A stretch of DNA of 64,000 nt from the NCBI RefSeq assembly GCF_020283565.1, contig NC_060064.1, forward strand, positions 23,952,337 through 24,016,336, read 5' to 3'. The position numbers were made by a program, and so were the translations under genes. This DNA comes from Trifolium pratense (lineage: Eukaryota; Streptophyta; Magnoliopsida; Fabales; Fabaceae). The notes beneath the pieces were generated by a model. The model was not told the origin of the DNA. It searched no databases and saw only the letters and a list, made by a program, of their open reading frames with translations. This document shows positions 1-11,004 of the stretch, piece by piece; position 1 is the first letter of the stretch, and each line of letters opens with the position of its first letter.

Positions 1-578
1 CTGACACGCTTCAGTATACTGTTGACCAGAAGCAAACACAGCTGCTGACTGCTTTCCTCGTGTTACAAAAAGTTTTGCCATCCTATAATATGTTGCTTGG
101 ACCAAAGCTGTGATTGGTAGCCCGCGGATATCCTTGAACACTGAGTTCATTGCCTCAGCCAGATTACTTGTCATGTGACCCCACCGGATACCTCCATCAT
201 ATGCTTGCGTCCATTTTGGTTTCGGGAGATCATCAACCCACGCCAAAGCCGTTGGACTTTTTTTCGCAATCTTATGCCGCCAGTACATGAATGTAGGCTC
301 GCTTGGTGCATACCCTATAGAGTCGAAAAAATATGTTTAATTTAATATAGTACGAGCAACTAAAATTGTATAAAACTTTACATAATTGTAGATATTTACC
401 CATGTTAACAGCATATTTCCGAAGTTTTCTGTTTTTGATTGCCCTCATAAAGTTCTGCGCGATGTGTCGAATGCAATACACATGCGACGAAGAGTGGTTC
501 CATCCATTTGAAGGGTTTTCAAAAGCACTTTTAATAGATGCATGCCTATCAAGGAGATCCAGCACACAATTTAGTTGC
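1..578 (-). pseudogene. MULE (MuDR-type) transposase fragment, C-terminal part
   Basis: On the minus strand two exons join across a GT-AG intron at 399-315. The upstream exon carries the block DRHASIKSAFENPSNGWNHS and HVYCIRHIAQNF. The downstream exon reads MYWRHKIAKKSPTALAWVDD and then GGIRWGHMTSNLAEAMNSVF, followed by LPITALVQATYYRMAKLF. The DRH...SAF, CxRHIxxNF and MTSNLAEAMNSVxKxIRxLP blocks are typical of plant MuDR transposases (established family knowledge). The 5' part is missing: homology stops near 575-590, where an oppositely oriented plant-mobile-domain gene begins. The 3' part continues off the left edge. The splice signals look usable, but the gene is truncated and probably non-functional. 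Confidence 0.82.
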
Positions 579-579
579 C

Positions 580-1676
580 GCTAATATTATGCTTGATCAT
601 ATAGAGCCATCTGGGGTAATATATATATATATATATATATATTATCTTCTTTCTTTTATTATTTTTATACTAAACTCATACACTATTAAATCTCTAATAT
701 ATATTTTTTAACCTCGCAGTTTATTTGGACTCCTTACGATATTTCTCAAACGTTGTATCCAGTGGACGTAGAATGTTGGTCGGCAACCACATATCTCATT
801 AATTTTGGGATTGTTGAGTACCACCAAACTGACAGAGTCCGATTACAATTTGGACTTAATCATGTCGCAAGGGACGACGCGCAAATCATGGAACATTACC
901 ATGAGATAGACATGCGCAAAAATGTTCATGATTGGGCCGCCAAATTTCATGCTGAAATCCAACACTGGAATCATCGAAATATTCGTGCTCTACAAGGAGA
1001 TCTTGCCGATGTTGTACCACTGATGCATTCAAACGAGTATTTGCATCAATATACAAGAGACTACATGCCATATGTCTCTGACAATTATTATTTGAACGAC
1101 CCACGTCCACGTCCTGATATGCCGCCACAATATGCCAATAGCCCACATTCTTATACCCAACAACAACAACAATACACCAACATCCCATATACCCAACAAC
1201 AACAACAACAACAAGAAACTTGTATCCCAGATCCACCACCATTCACCCAACAACAACATCCATTTACCCAACATACCATGTCATTTACTGAATCCGATTT
1301 TATGACCCCACAGCAACTAACGCGGAATTTCTTCGGATACGACCGCGCCGACTTCGAATCACCGGGAACTCGACAATTCAATGAGAATTACTCAAATTAT
1401 TTTCCACCTGGTGAATTCACACAACCCCAACAAACCCAACAAGTCTCTCAAGATTTACCGTGGACAGAATTATCAGGCAATTATTTAAACTCAACGTGGA
1501 CTCAAGGTCAAGGTTCAACGTCGGCTTTCGGTCAACCCGCTCCACGCAATGAAGGTATAAATTTTCTTGGAGTTCCAGATAATAATCCAAACGAGGACGG
1601 CGGTGATGTAGAAATATTTGGAGTTGGACTTCGTGCTCGTACTCGTCCCCCTTGTGGCACCGGTGGATGCCTATAG
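580..1676 (+). pseudogene. Plant mobile domain (PMD/MAIN-like) protein, 3' portion
   Basis: Two exon pieces are visible. A short exon ends at 615 (DHIEPSG, then GTAATA). After an acceptor at 718-719, a long exon starts FIWTPYDISQTLYPVDVECW and continues through TDRVRLQFGLNH. This is the C-terminal core of the plant mobile domain family (the transposon-related 'serine/threonine phosphatase 7 long form' group). The remaining 250 or so residues are low complexity: two poly-Gln runs within YTQ repeats (about 1158-1213) and a Q/T/N-rich tail. The stop is at 1674-1676. The N-terminal half is absent; the homology stops at the same point as the neighbouring minus-strand transposase. The frame is open, but without the front half I treat it as a truncated copy. 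Confidence 0.72.
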
Positions 1677-1940
1677 TGTTTTAGTTTGTATTATTAGTAC
1701 TATTGTAATAAAAAATATTTCGCAATATATATTAAGTTTGTATCATAATATTTTATTGTGTTAAATTATATTAAGTTTTTTTAATAATAATTTTAAGATT
1801 TAAAAAAAAAAGAGTTTTTTTTTTAATGTAAACGAAAAAAAAACAGCAAAAGACAAAAAAAAAAAACATAAACTGCATAAACAGCAGCAAGGACTGACGC
1901 GGACTGACGCGCGCGCTGATCTAGGCCGGTCAATGGCGGA

Positions 1941-2030
1941 TTTCCCGTTTCCGCCATCACCCCTGCATGGCACGTTTCCCGTTTCCGCCATCACCCCCTG
2001 CATGGCACATTTCCCGTTTCCGCCATGTGC
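1941..2030. repeat. Short tandem repeat, 34-35 bp unit x 2.6
   Basis: Three consecutive units begin TTTCCCGTTTCCGCCAT at 1941, 1975 and 2010. The first two continue with CACCCC(C)TGCATGGCAC. The block is GC-rich compared with its AT-rich surroundings and lies about 260 bp 3' of the mobile-domain reading frame. Confidence 0.85.
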
Positions 2031-2361
2031 TTTACACGGTTCCGGCAACATTCCTTCCAAAATAGGGGTATTACGCAAATTTTTTTAAAAACAAGGGTAT
2101 TTACTCAAATTTAGCAGAAAAAGAGGGGTACAGGAGAAAAAAAATCCAATAAATTGGGAATATAATCTATATAACAATATATAAAAAGGATGGGTGAGTT
2201 TGGGATGGACTTTTCAACATACCTATTTTACCCTTGACTTAGTTTCACAACTTCCATTAACTAATCAATTTAAAAAAATAAAATATAAATTCAAATCATA
2301 AAAATGTGAATAAGTGGCAAATAGGTTGCCAATACATGGATGATTACCAACTTAATACTAC

Positions 2362-2544
2362 ATCTATACTATATAAAAAGAGAATACAAATATTTTTTGT
2401 GTCAATTTTTCATAATACCAACAATATCCTTATTTTTTTAGCAATAAAAATCTTTTATTAACAAACTCATCATAACATAAAATATTTTTTTAGACATAAG
2501 TTAGACACAGGCAGACGCGGAACACGCCTGTCTGGCCCGCTAGT
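2362..2544 (+). mobile_element. Short non-autonomous Helitron
   Basis: The 5' end is TCTATACTATATAAAAAGAG, a typical plant Helitron terminus beginning with TC. The 3' end is CTAGT at 2540-2544, preceded by an imperfect hairpin (CAGGCAGACG / CGCCTGTCTG) a few bases upstream. The element lies between an A (2361) and a T (2545), as expected for Helitron insertion into AT. It is 183 bp long with no coding capacity. A similar 5'-like start (TCTATATAACAATATATAAA) lies at about 2168, so an older or alternative 5' end sharing the same 3' end is possible. Confidence 0.75.
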
Positions 2545-2554
2545 TAAACATAAT

Positions 2555-3165
2555 GCGAGAAGTATGAGATGAAACTGCTCTTGCTAAAGCATGAGCGTTA
2601 CCATACTCCGAATGGTTTGTCTTTGGAACTATTGATGTCGTCCACCATCGTCTTGCAATCCGGTTCAAAAATCACATTTCGATAGTCAAGCATCCACATG
2701 ATGCCTTGTTGTAGCGACCAAGCCTCTGCTGGTGTCATAATATGAGTTGACATTGTTGTGATGAATTGTCCTTCATTGCGCATACAAGCTCTCATCCTAG
2801 TTTTCTTTTTCGGCAAAAAATTTGGCAGCATCAATGTTACATTTCACATAATCTGCTGGCGGTGAATATCAAATAGCATGCTGCACTTGAGTTGTAGCTG
2901 TCGATGTCCTACTGTAACCATCTTGTGTGCATTGCCACGCACGAGCACTCCTTGTGCTTGAGCAATGACCTGGTCTGATGTCTGGTTCTTGCCTTCCCAA
3001 AGTTGCAAATTCCGTTTATACCACATACTCCATGTTGTCATAGCAAAACTCACCCGTTGGCATTGATCAAGATTGCTCCAAAGCTTGACAAAAAAAGTCC
3101 TTAAAGTCTGCCACTTGCTTCATAATATTTCCAAGCTTATTTCACAAATTTATCTTTCTCCAACA
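2555..3165 (-). pseudogene. LINE remnant: zf-RVT tail and RNase H-like domain
   Basis: Minus-strand pieces read WSMWYKRNLQLWEGKNQ, typical of the segment after the zf-RVT domain of plant LINE ORF2. They continue into an RNase H-like segment with TPAEAWSLQQGIMWMLDYRN and VIFEPDCKTMVDDINSS. The pieces are in different frames with interruptions, so this is a decayed tail. The upstream part of the element is not recognisable. Confidence 0.7.
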
Positions 3166-3892
3166 AGTTTCATTGTCAACACAAGATAGAAAAATATGTC
3201 AATTATCCTCAAGATAGTCATTACAAACTACACGATTGGATTGACAATCAACCCCCTTACATAATGATTTTTGTCTATTTGGAAGAAAATTCTCCTAAGC
3301 CTCCACATAAAATATTTTACCATGTTGTGTCAAAAAATAATGTTTTACCAATTGAGTCCTCCACTAACCATGTATCATGCTGGTTGGTGATTACTAGGAG
3401 TTGTTATATATGGATTTCTCTCATCTCTAAGCCACATACTATTCCAAATTGGTACTAAAGATTCATCACAAAGTGTCCACCGATAACCTTCTTTCAACAC
3501 TATTAAGGGAGACTAGAGTTTACACCATACATAACTAGAATTATGTCCTAAGGATGATGAGGATCCCAAAAAATTTCCCTTTGAAACGCGACACCATAAC
3601 ATCTATTAAATAACTAATATATTTAGTTTATATTATAAATCCGTATATCAGCTATTTAGTCGGAAAAAAATAGTGAATTATTTTTTATAAGAAAGACAAG
3701 ATGGAATATAAGAGAAAAATTTATTTTTTAGATACATTAAAAAAATGATTTTTCTCTCTTATATTAAAATCAAATAGAGTAAATAAAAGAAATGAAATGG
3801 TGATTTTACCTATTCTTACCATATTAATTATCGGTATATTTTTACTGTAATAATAAATATAAAGTGAATGTATATGTAAAAATAAAGTGAAG

Positions 3893-3965
3893 AGTGATCA
3901 ATCTGGTAAGAGTTTTGGTTCCCTTAAGTATGTGGTCAAGAGTTCGATTTATGAATCATGCATAT
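3893..3965 (+). repeat. Possible tRNA-derived SINE head
   Basis: An A-box-like TCTGGTAAGAG and a B-box-like AGAGTTCGATTTA lie about 40 bp apart, resembling the tRNA-like head of plant SINEs. No cloverleaf closes, and I see no clean tail or target duplication. Confidence 0.35.
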
Positions 3966-4742
3966 GAAAAAAAATTCGGCGGAAAGGAGAGAACATTCAT
4001 CTTGTGTGCCCCACGAACAATGAAAAATAACCAATTAATTGGGGACAAATTTTTTTTTACAAATTTAATTATGGACAAAAAAGATGGATATCTATGTTTT
4101 TAATTAAAAAAAAATCAAGAAAAATAAGATGCACCCTATAATTTCAATTCAAGAGGCTCAGAGTCAGACTCTCCTGGTTGAGTTAATGGACTTTCTATCT
4201 ATTACCCGTTGTGATGTATGAGTAGTGTTTGGAATAAATTGTAAGATGACAGCAAATCATCATAATTTTTTATTTTTTTTACCCTTCAAATTATAGTGAC
4301 TTGTCCTAAATTTGTCAAGGGGTGGAAAGGATGAACTTTGGCCCCTCCCTCCCACCCCTAATGTTGTATATACTATATATTTAAAGTTGTTATTTTACAC
4401 ATAATTATTATTAATAGACTATAATTTTTATGTATAATTATAGTGTAAATTAATTCTGATAAATAAATCAATGTAAAATAATTTTATATCGGTATAATTT
4501 GATTCCTATTTATATAAATTACAATTAAATTTTATGTAATATTTATTAAAAAAATGGTCAGCCCCCCGTTTGGTTAGTTTCAGGATCCGTCCCTGTGTGT
4601 CCCATAAGTTTCCCGACGGAGATTAGTCATCACTAACAACGATGAAAAATTCGTCCTAATATCATGGTAAAAAAAAATATATAATAAATATTTTTGGTAT
4701 AATATCCATGTCAACGACAAATACACCATATCATATATGAAA

Positions 4743-4931
4743 GAGGAGTGCTAGCAACACACTCTTTAACAAACACACTCTAACACACTCTTTTCTATTG
4801 GTTAAAATTTATATGGGTCCCATAAAAGTTATATGGGTCCACATTTTTTATGGGACCCATGTGAATTTCAACCAATAAAAGAAAGTGTGTTGGAGTGTGT
4901 TTGTTAAAGAGTGTGTTGCTAGCATTATTCT
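4743..4931. mobile_element. 189-bp foldback MITE with 8-bp target duplication
   Basis: Long inverted ends (TGCTAGCAACACACTCTTTA on the left and its reverse complement on the right) extend inward through CAACCAATAAAAG and ATGGGACCCAT, so nearly the whole element can fold into one hairpin. Direct repeats ATATGAAA lie at 4735-4742 and 4932-4939. The 8-bp duplication fits hAT or Mutator-type mobilisation. Confidence 0.85.
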
Positions 4932-5133
4932 ATATGAAAACATATATAGATGGGTTGAGCAGAAAAAACACAACTCCATCTCTTTCTAATTCTATAGCAT
5001 CCTTAATTTTATGTAAGTAGATGCTTCATGCTTATTAAGACCTCAAAAGAAGAAAAACCAAAGTACATAATTAAGACAGCAAAATAATACTTATCTCAAA
5101 TGCATAGTAGCATATATAGCATAGCATGATCAA

Positions 5134-5757
5134 TTAATAATGTAACACATAAATATTGTACTCAACTATAGCATCATTTGTCTTGGATGAAAACCAATGA
5201 GTTCTAAGCTGAGCATATCCTCTAGCAAATCTGAAAAGACCACTTCCACCAATTATAGGCATTTCCCTAACCTTGTCATAAACAGGGTTCCTCCCCAAAA
5301 TAGTGATGGTGCTACCATTGTACTTCCCTTCAATGATAGCAAAATTCATGGCCATGATAAGGTCTACCTCACTTTGTGATGTTGATGCATAGAATCCTTG
5401 TGCTTTTCCAACCAACTTAGAGCTTAATTGAGGTCCTAAGGTTAAAGGGTTCTCAATCATGTTAACTAAACCAAAGGCAGTGGTTGAGTTTTTCAAAGGT
5501 GGTGGAACAATTACCATTGAAGAAGGGTTGTTTCCACTAACTATGTCATGCCAATAGAACTTTAAATGGCTTAGCTTCTCTTGTTTATTTTCTAAATTTA
5601 ATTCTTTGAGGTCTAATGAATGCACGAAATTGTTGTTGTCTTGTTTTGCTTTGATTAAAGATGTAAAGGGAGTAGTGAAGAGGAGAAAGAGGATGGAGAA
5701 TTGGATGAACATGTTGGTTGTGGAGGAATGTGATTCTTTTGTGATGTATTTTAACAT
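5134..5757 (-). CDS. Dirigent-like protein
   Basis: An intronless 207-codon frame has the dirigent fold signature. After a hydrophobic secretion signal ([19 protein letters not shown]) it reads [14 protein letters not shown], then [38 protein letters not shown] and [20 protein letters not shown]. Dirigent proteins are secreted beta-barrels that steer coupling of phenoxy radicals in lignan and related pathways; individual members are often of unknown substrate. Two starts are possible: 5757 (207 aa), or an internal Met at 5712 that puts the signal peptide directly at the N-terminus (192 aa, closer to the usual 180-195). I favour 5712. The family is commonly single-exon, as here. No neighbour suggests a pathway; both flanks are repeat DNA. 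Confidence 0.9.
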   Translation of the reverse strand: MLKYITKESHSSTTNMFIQFSILFLLFTTPFTSLIKAKQDNNNFVHSLDLKELNLENKQEKLSHLKFYWHDIVSGNNPSSMVIVPPPLKNSTTAFGLVNMIENPLTLGPQLSSKLVGKAQGFYASTSQSEVDLIMAMNFAIIEGKYNGSTITILGRNPVYDKVREMPIIGGSGLFRFARGYAQLRTHWFSSKTNDAIVEYNIYVLHY

Positions 5758-5943
5758 TGATGATTGATCTATGATGAATGGAAGGAACCAAATAAAATAA
5801 AATCATGAGTAGTGTGGGTGTGGTGTAATCATTCATAGGTTAGAAAGAATTTGTATCTGACATAGGCTTTTGCACCTTTTTTAGGTAAAATGTCCACTCT
5901 TATCAAATTGGACAAAGGAATCCTATCTCATCAATGGTAACCG

Positions 5944-6322
5944 GGGCTAATGCTACGGTGGACTACCTTCACAAGTGGTTTATCGTGGATAAGTGATCTA
6001 CCGAATATGAATTTTACAAAATTTACTATTGGATTGAAAGTTTATATCGTATAGATCATCCATAAATTTTTTAATTTTTTTTTAAAATCATTTGATGTGT
6101 TATTGAGACCCATCAAAATTTACGGTATTTAATAAACTGTTAATCTTGATGTGTCTCAATAACATATCAAATGATTTTTAATTTTTCTAAATTTTTCTAT
6201 GGATGATTTATATGATCTAAAATTTCAATCCAACGATGAATTTTGTAAAATTTGTATTCGTTATAATGTTATTCGTGACTGGTCCACCATGGACCACTTG
6301 ATGAAATGGTCATATTAAAATT
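5944..6322. mobile_element. Foldback MITE, family F copy 1
   Basis: The two halves are inverted copies. The left arm has CAAGTGGT...ACCGAATATGAATTTTACAA; the right arm has TTTTGTAAAATTTGTATTCG...GGACCACTTG. The centre has opposed copies of GATGTGTTATTGAGACCCAT. It is related to the element at 6506-6905. Boundaries are approximate; I did not fix a target duplication. Confidence 0.7.
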
Positions 6323-6505
6323 TACCTGGTAACTTGTGTAGTTCTTTTTTAAATTGCGATAGTTAAGATAAATTTTATTTCAAACTCAACACACACATAA
6401 ATATGTCATAATTGTTCTCTTGAAAATTTCAATACTCCATAGGGTATTTTAAAATATGAAAGATCAAAATAAACTTTATAAATATACATAAGTAAGCAAA
6501 GTCTA

Positions 6506-6905
6506 TGGTGCACAAGTCTCGCATCATGCACAAGTCATCGATAACAAATACAAATTTTATAAAATCTACTGTTTGATTGAAAATTTATATCGTACAAATT
6601 ATCCATAATTTTTTTAAAAAAATTTGAAAATAATTCGATATGTTATTGAGACCCATCAAAATTAACGGTTTATGGATTTTATTGAATACCGTTAATTTTG
6701 ATGGATCTCAATAACATATCAAATGATTTTCAAAAAAATTTATGGATGATCTAAACGATATAAATTTTCCATCCAACGATAAATTTTGTAAAATTCGTAT
6801 TCGTTATGAAAATATCAAAAACTTATGCATCATGCACCACTTAATCAAGTGGTGCATGTTAGACAAAGTCTTGTTATAATATTATTCATGACTTGTGCAC
6901 CATGC
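6506..6905. mobile_element. Foldback MITE, family F copy 2
   Basis: Same architecture and shared internal sequence as 5944-6322 (GTTATTGAGACCCATCAAAA facing its inverse, and AAATTTTATAAAAT / TTTTGTAAAATTCGTATTCG arms). The ends carry GGTGCACAAG / CTTGTGCACC motifs. An extra GCACCACTTAATCAAGTGGT palindrome lies near the right end. Two copies side by side suggest a local duplication or a hotspot. Confidence 0.68.
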
Positions 6906-7085
6906 AACACTTATGGTCTGTTTGTTTTATGTAAAGAAAGTGAGAGGAAAGAAAATTACGCAAATCGATGCATAAACTTGGACAAAAGATAGTTTAAATT
7001 CATGCATTGATCTGCAAAATTTTTTTTCCTTCTATTTTTCTTCCATAGAACCAAACGGACCTTTAAACTACTCCTTCATACTCCT

Positions 7086-7160
7086 CCCTCCGTCCCAAAA
7101 TAATTATCGCCTTTAGAGTATTAAATAAATGATTAGATATACATACCCTGAACTTATGTG
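7086..7160. mobile_element. Partial Stowaway-like MITE end
   Basis: CTCCCTCCGTCCCAAAATAA is the conserved terminal sequence of many plant Mariner/Stowaway-type MITEs. No matching opposite end was found, so this is a fragment. Confidence 0.4.
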
Positions 7161-7761
7161 TTAGGCCTCTTTACATAAAAAGAGAGAAAGGATGTACGTC
7201 TTATCATATATCAAGTGTGTGAAATGAAGGTACAATGAAAAATAGTGCGTGTGTGTGTGTTCTTTTGCATGTTGGTTGATGAGGTGTGGCGTGGTGCAGT
7301 GGATGAGACAAAAAGAGGGAGAGTTGTTGGTATGTGCAGAGATGTAGTGGCTCAAGATCACATATATGTTGTGTTGTGTTGTGTGGGAAGAAATGGAAAA
7401 TAGACCATATACAAGGAAAGACCACTTGGCATCATACTTAAACTAGCTCTTTTTTGTTTTTGTGTGTGTTTTAAATTAAATTGCTAAAAAAAATGGTTAA
7501 GTAATTTATTTTATTTTCTTAAAATTAAAGCATCATTTTTTCGTAATTTATAGAGACTAATCATTCAGAGTTATGGAAATCAATTTAAGAGGTTAATTTT
7601 TTCTGATTTTTTTTTCTTTATGCCCCAAATGTGTATCGAACTATGAACCAAATAGATTTTTTTTTTTACGAATATGAACCAAATAGTTGAATGACATAAA
7701 ATATTTATCATTTATGTTGCATGTTGCTAGTAGATGAATTTTTTTTTTTTGTTTAATAATT

Positions 7762-7852
7762 TAATGGCTAGACTTGACTCACATTATAAGTGTGTGAAGA
7801 AGTGAAGAATATGAAGTTTGTACTTTAATTCCTTCAATAATGTTTTTAGTAA
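7762..7852 (+). repeat. Diverged SINE copy (same family as 59784-59905)
   Basis: TAATGGCTAGACTTGACTCA...TAAGTGTGTGAAGAAGTG...CCTTCAATAATGTTTTTAGTA aligns base by base with the copy at 59.8 kb (TAATGACTAGACTCACCGTA...CCTCCAATAATATCCTTAGTA). The B-box of this copy has decayed. Confidence 0.55.
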
Positions 7853-8088
7853 GTAACTATCATTTGACTCGTACGGAATGATAAACTGAATATATTAATC
7901 AAAGAAAGAAAGATAAAACAAATAATATAAGAGGATTATTCTAATTTGGAACAAAAATCATATTCTTTATTGTATACTACTAACATTTTTCTGTAGGAAT
8001 TTATGGTGGAAAAATAAGATTGGAAATTGGACCCCGATGAAAGGATATTCAGTTAAAGGGCTCAGGTGGAGTTTGATGACCATTTTGA

Positions 8089-8779
8089 TAGGGGTGATCG
8101 TATCCGAACCAATCCAAAAGTAAAATCGCAAATCGAACCAAACCAAACCGAAAATCGCAAAAACCGCATTTGGTTTGGATGTATTTGGATGGCTTTCTTA
8201 CTGAACCGCAAACCGCAAAACTGCAAACCGCAAAAACCGCAAAAACCGCGGATAACCGCAAAAACCGCATTAAGTTACTATTATATATTTATATTCCAAT
8301 ATCGTAAAAGAAAATATATTTATATTCCAATATACATGCCCAATTACCAAGTCAGTCGACCAAATTAATCGAACTTCAAGTTGTTTTTATTTTTTGTACT
8401 GAAATTTTATTTTGGTGTTGTAATGTTATTTTAAATAAACAAATTTTATCGGTACCGTGATGTTATTTTAAAAATTCAATTTTTTTATATATTTAAAATT
8501 GTAAGTTATTATAATGTTATTTTGGATAAATAATTTTTGTTGGTACTACAATGTTATTTTGGAACTTCAATTTTTTATTTTTTTTTTATGCTTAAAATTG
8601 TTCGGTACAATCGTTATGTTTTAAACCGCACCAACCGAACCGATCCAAACCGCATTGGTTTGGTTTGGATGACTTTTTAAAAATCAACCGAACCAAACCG
8701 AACCGCATGCATTTTTATCTCGCGGTTAGGATGACTTTTATGCTCAAAACCGAACCAAACCGCATCGCGATCACCACTA
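8089..8779. mobile_element. hAT-like non-autonomous element rich in AACCG motifs
   Basis: Terminal inverted repeats are TAGGGGTGATCG (left) and the inverse of CGATCACCACTA (right). Perfect 8-bp direct repeats CATTTTGA lie at 8081-8088 and 8780-8787. A TAG terminus with an 8-bp duplication is the hAT pattern. The subterminal 150 bp on each side are packed with AACCGC/AACCGAACC repeats, probably transposase-binding sites (inference). Length 691 bp; no transposase. A 100-codon open frame inside is only the read-through of the AACCGCAAA repeats. Confidence 0.82.
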
Positions 8780-9157
8780 CATTTTGACATAAAGCTATGT
8801 TGAAGGAGTCTCTTTTCGAATATTAAGATTCCAACTAAGGATAATCTGAAACTAATATCTACTATTTTAAAAATTGAACCTGTATCGATTGAATGGATAA
8901 TCGATCTGAATAATTTCTAAAAAATTAGAGGGATTAGATCGTAACTGTATTAAATTTAAATAATAATATTTAAAAATAATAATATTTAATATGAAAAAAG
9001 GGTAGGAAAGTCACATAATTTTATATGTTTGAAGGCTTATTGTAGAAACAATATAAGAACACACTATATATTTTGTCAAAATAAAAATACTATATAAATA
9101 GTACCCCGTATGAATTACTTAAAAAAAAATCCTTACCGTGTCAAACAAAAAATAAGA

Positions 9158-9316
9158 ATCAATCGTTAGTTGGTTCAGTGGTGATTGACGCTGAACTTGG
9201 TAGGGAGGACCGCGGTTCGATTTCCCACAACTACGATTCGGAGGGGACTGGAACCACTTGATGTCAAAACTGACCTCCGAACCAGATTCAACCGGTGGTG
9301 AAAAACCAAAATAAAA
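9158..9316 (+). mobile_element. tRNA-derived SINE
   Basis: A tRNA-like head has an A-box region GTTAGTTGGTTCAGTGG and a B-box GGTTCGATTTCCC about 40 bp on. A SINE body (GATTCGGAGGGGACTGGAAC) and an A-rich tail (AAAAACCAAAATAAAAAAG) follow. It has no gene and is not a functional tRNA. Confidence 0.75.
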
Positions 9317-11004
9317 AAGAGAAGAAATCCTTATTAATAGTCTAAATTATTCTTTTGTTCATTAACTAAATTGTTGGTTTGATTTTGATTCCTTAACTAA
9401 TTTTGTTCCTCTTATGTCTTTGTCAGTCAAGTTAGTCCATTCCGTTAATTTTTTAACCTAAAATGTATAACATAGATTAAAATTGCTGGTGGCGATGTAC
9501 AGAAAAAATAAAATTGTTGGTGGTCCACCATATACCTCAACAATTTTTTTAATTTTCTTTCATAATTTTTTTTTTTACAATGGAACAGATAATCAAACTT
9601 ATAATCTCATGCATATTACCCAAATTTCTCACCACTAAACCAAACTCGGTGGTTTTTTTTTTATTTTAATTTTAACCATTTGATCTTCTTTCAAGAAAAA
9701 GACCATTAGATTTTGGAGGTCTACTCGACCTTAACAATACATCATCACCAACTAATTTTATACTGTTTCTTCATCTTCTTCCCTACCTTCTTCCTCATCT
9801 TCATCTCTATGAACTTCATCAAAAAGTCATGCACTAGAATAATATATTAATTTTAATTTACAAATTATTTGAAATGATAATATTTCAAATATGAAAATTA
9901 ATATTTGAGTTTGAATTATTATTTTTAAATAGGCCAATTAAATGTATGGTGCATTATGGTGAGTGTCATGTGTACTGTGTACATGAGCAATAAATAAAGC
10001 TTAGAAAATAATCTTAAAATATATAGTATATAGATATTGATATAAATTAAATATTCCATAATTTTTAAATATATAGTATATAATAGCTATTTTTTAAAAA
10101 AATAGCTATTATATAATAGCTTTATAAAAAAAAACTATTATCCATATATAGTTTATTTTCTAATTAATTGTGAATCTCCTTGCTCCATCACTTTATTTCT
10201 CAAAACACTACCTCGATAACTCCTCGGATGAAGATGTTTGGATCACAAAGAAGGTAAATAAATATTTAATGGTATATGTTATTAGTAGTGCAAATTGCCA
10301 AATAGGTTTATTTTCTAACTCTAATGCTAATATGAGCTAGATCATAAATAGATCTATTTTCTTTTTGATGAAAATTGGTATTGTTTAATTAAATACTATA
10401 GTCTCCCTCCTATTTTGTTAAAATATAGACATTAAGCGAATGATTGGTAACGTCAGAAAATAATTGACTTACGTCTCACAATTTCAATTACATGTTACTT
10501 TAACCTATTTGGTGTCCATTTAGATCTCGATAAAAAAAACATTTACTCAATTTCAAGATTTTTAATTGGGCGGAGATCGATTCTCCCCAACTCCACCATA
10601 CACCACCAAATCAAGGACTGATTTGCCCTCCATAACTAGGTGGTAAACATTATTGGCTGCTTCTCATATTTCCTTCACCCATATTAACTATCATTCTGCC
10701 CTACACCATCAGGCCGTCGATTATTTTGCCCTATATATCTAATTTGAAAAGGTTATTGATTCTCCTCACTCCGTCACTTTACTTCTCATCAATTCTACCT
10801 CGATAACACCTCGATTGAAGATGTTTGGATCGCAAAGAAGGTAAATAAATAAATATTTAATGATATATTTTATTAGTAATGCAAATTAAATTGCTAAATA
10901 GGTCTACGTACTTTCTAGCTCCAATCCAATGTTAAGCTGAGCTAGATCGTAAATATATCTATTTTTTGTTGTTGATGAAATTGATATTGTTTTATTAAAT
11001 ATTA

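Noticed and set aside
7161..7425. Two overlapping minus-strand frames rich in His and Thr
   Set aside because: They are translations of GT-rich simple sequence (GTGTGTGTGT, GTTGTGTTGT) with no domain.
8066..8368. 100-codon open frame
   Set aside because: It is the translation of AACCGCAAA repeats inside a hAT-like element.
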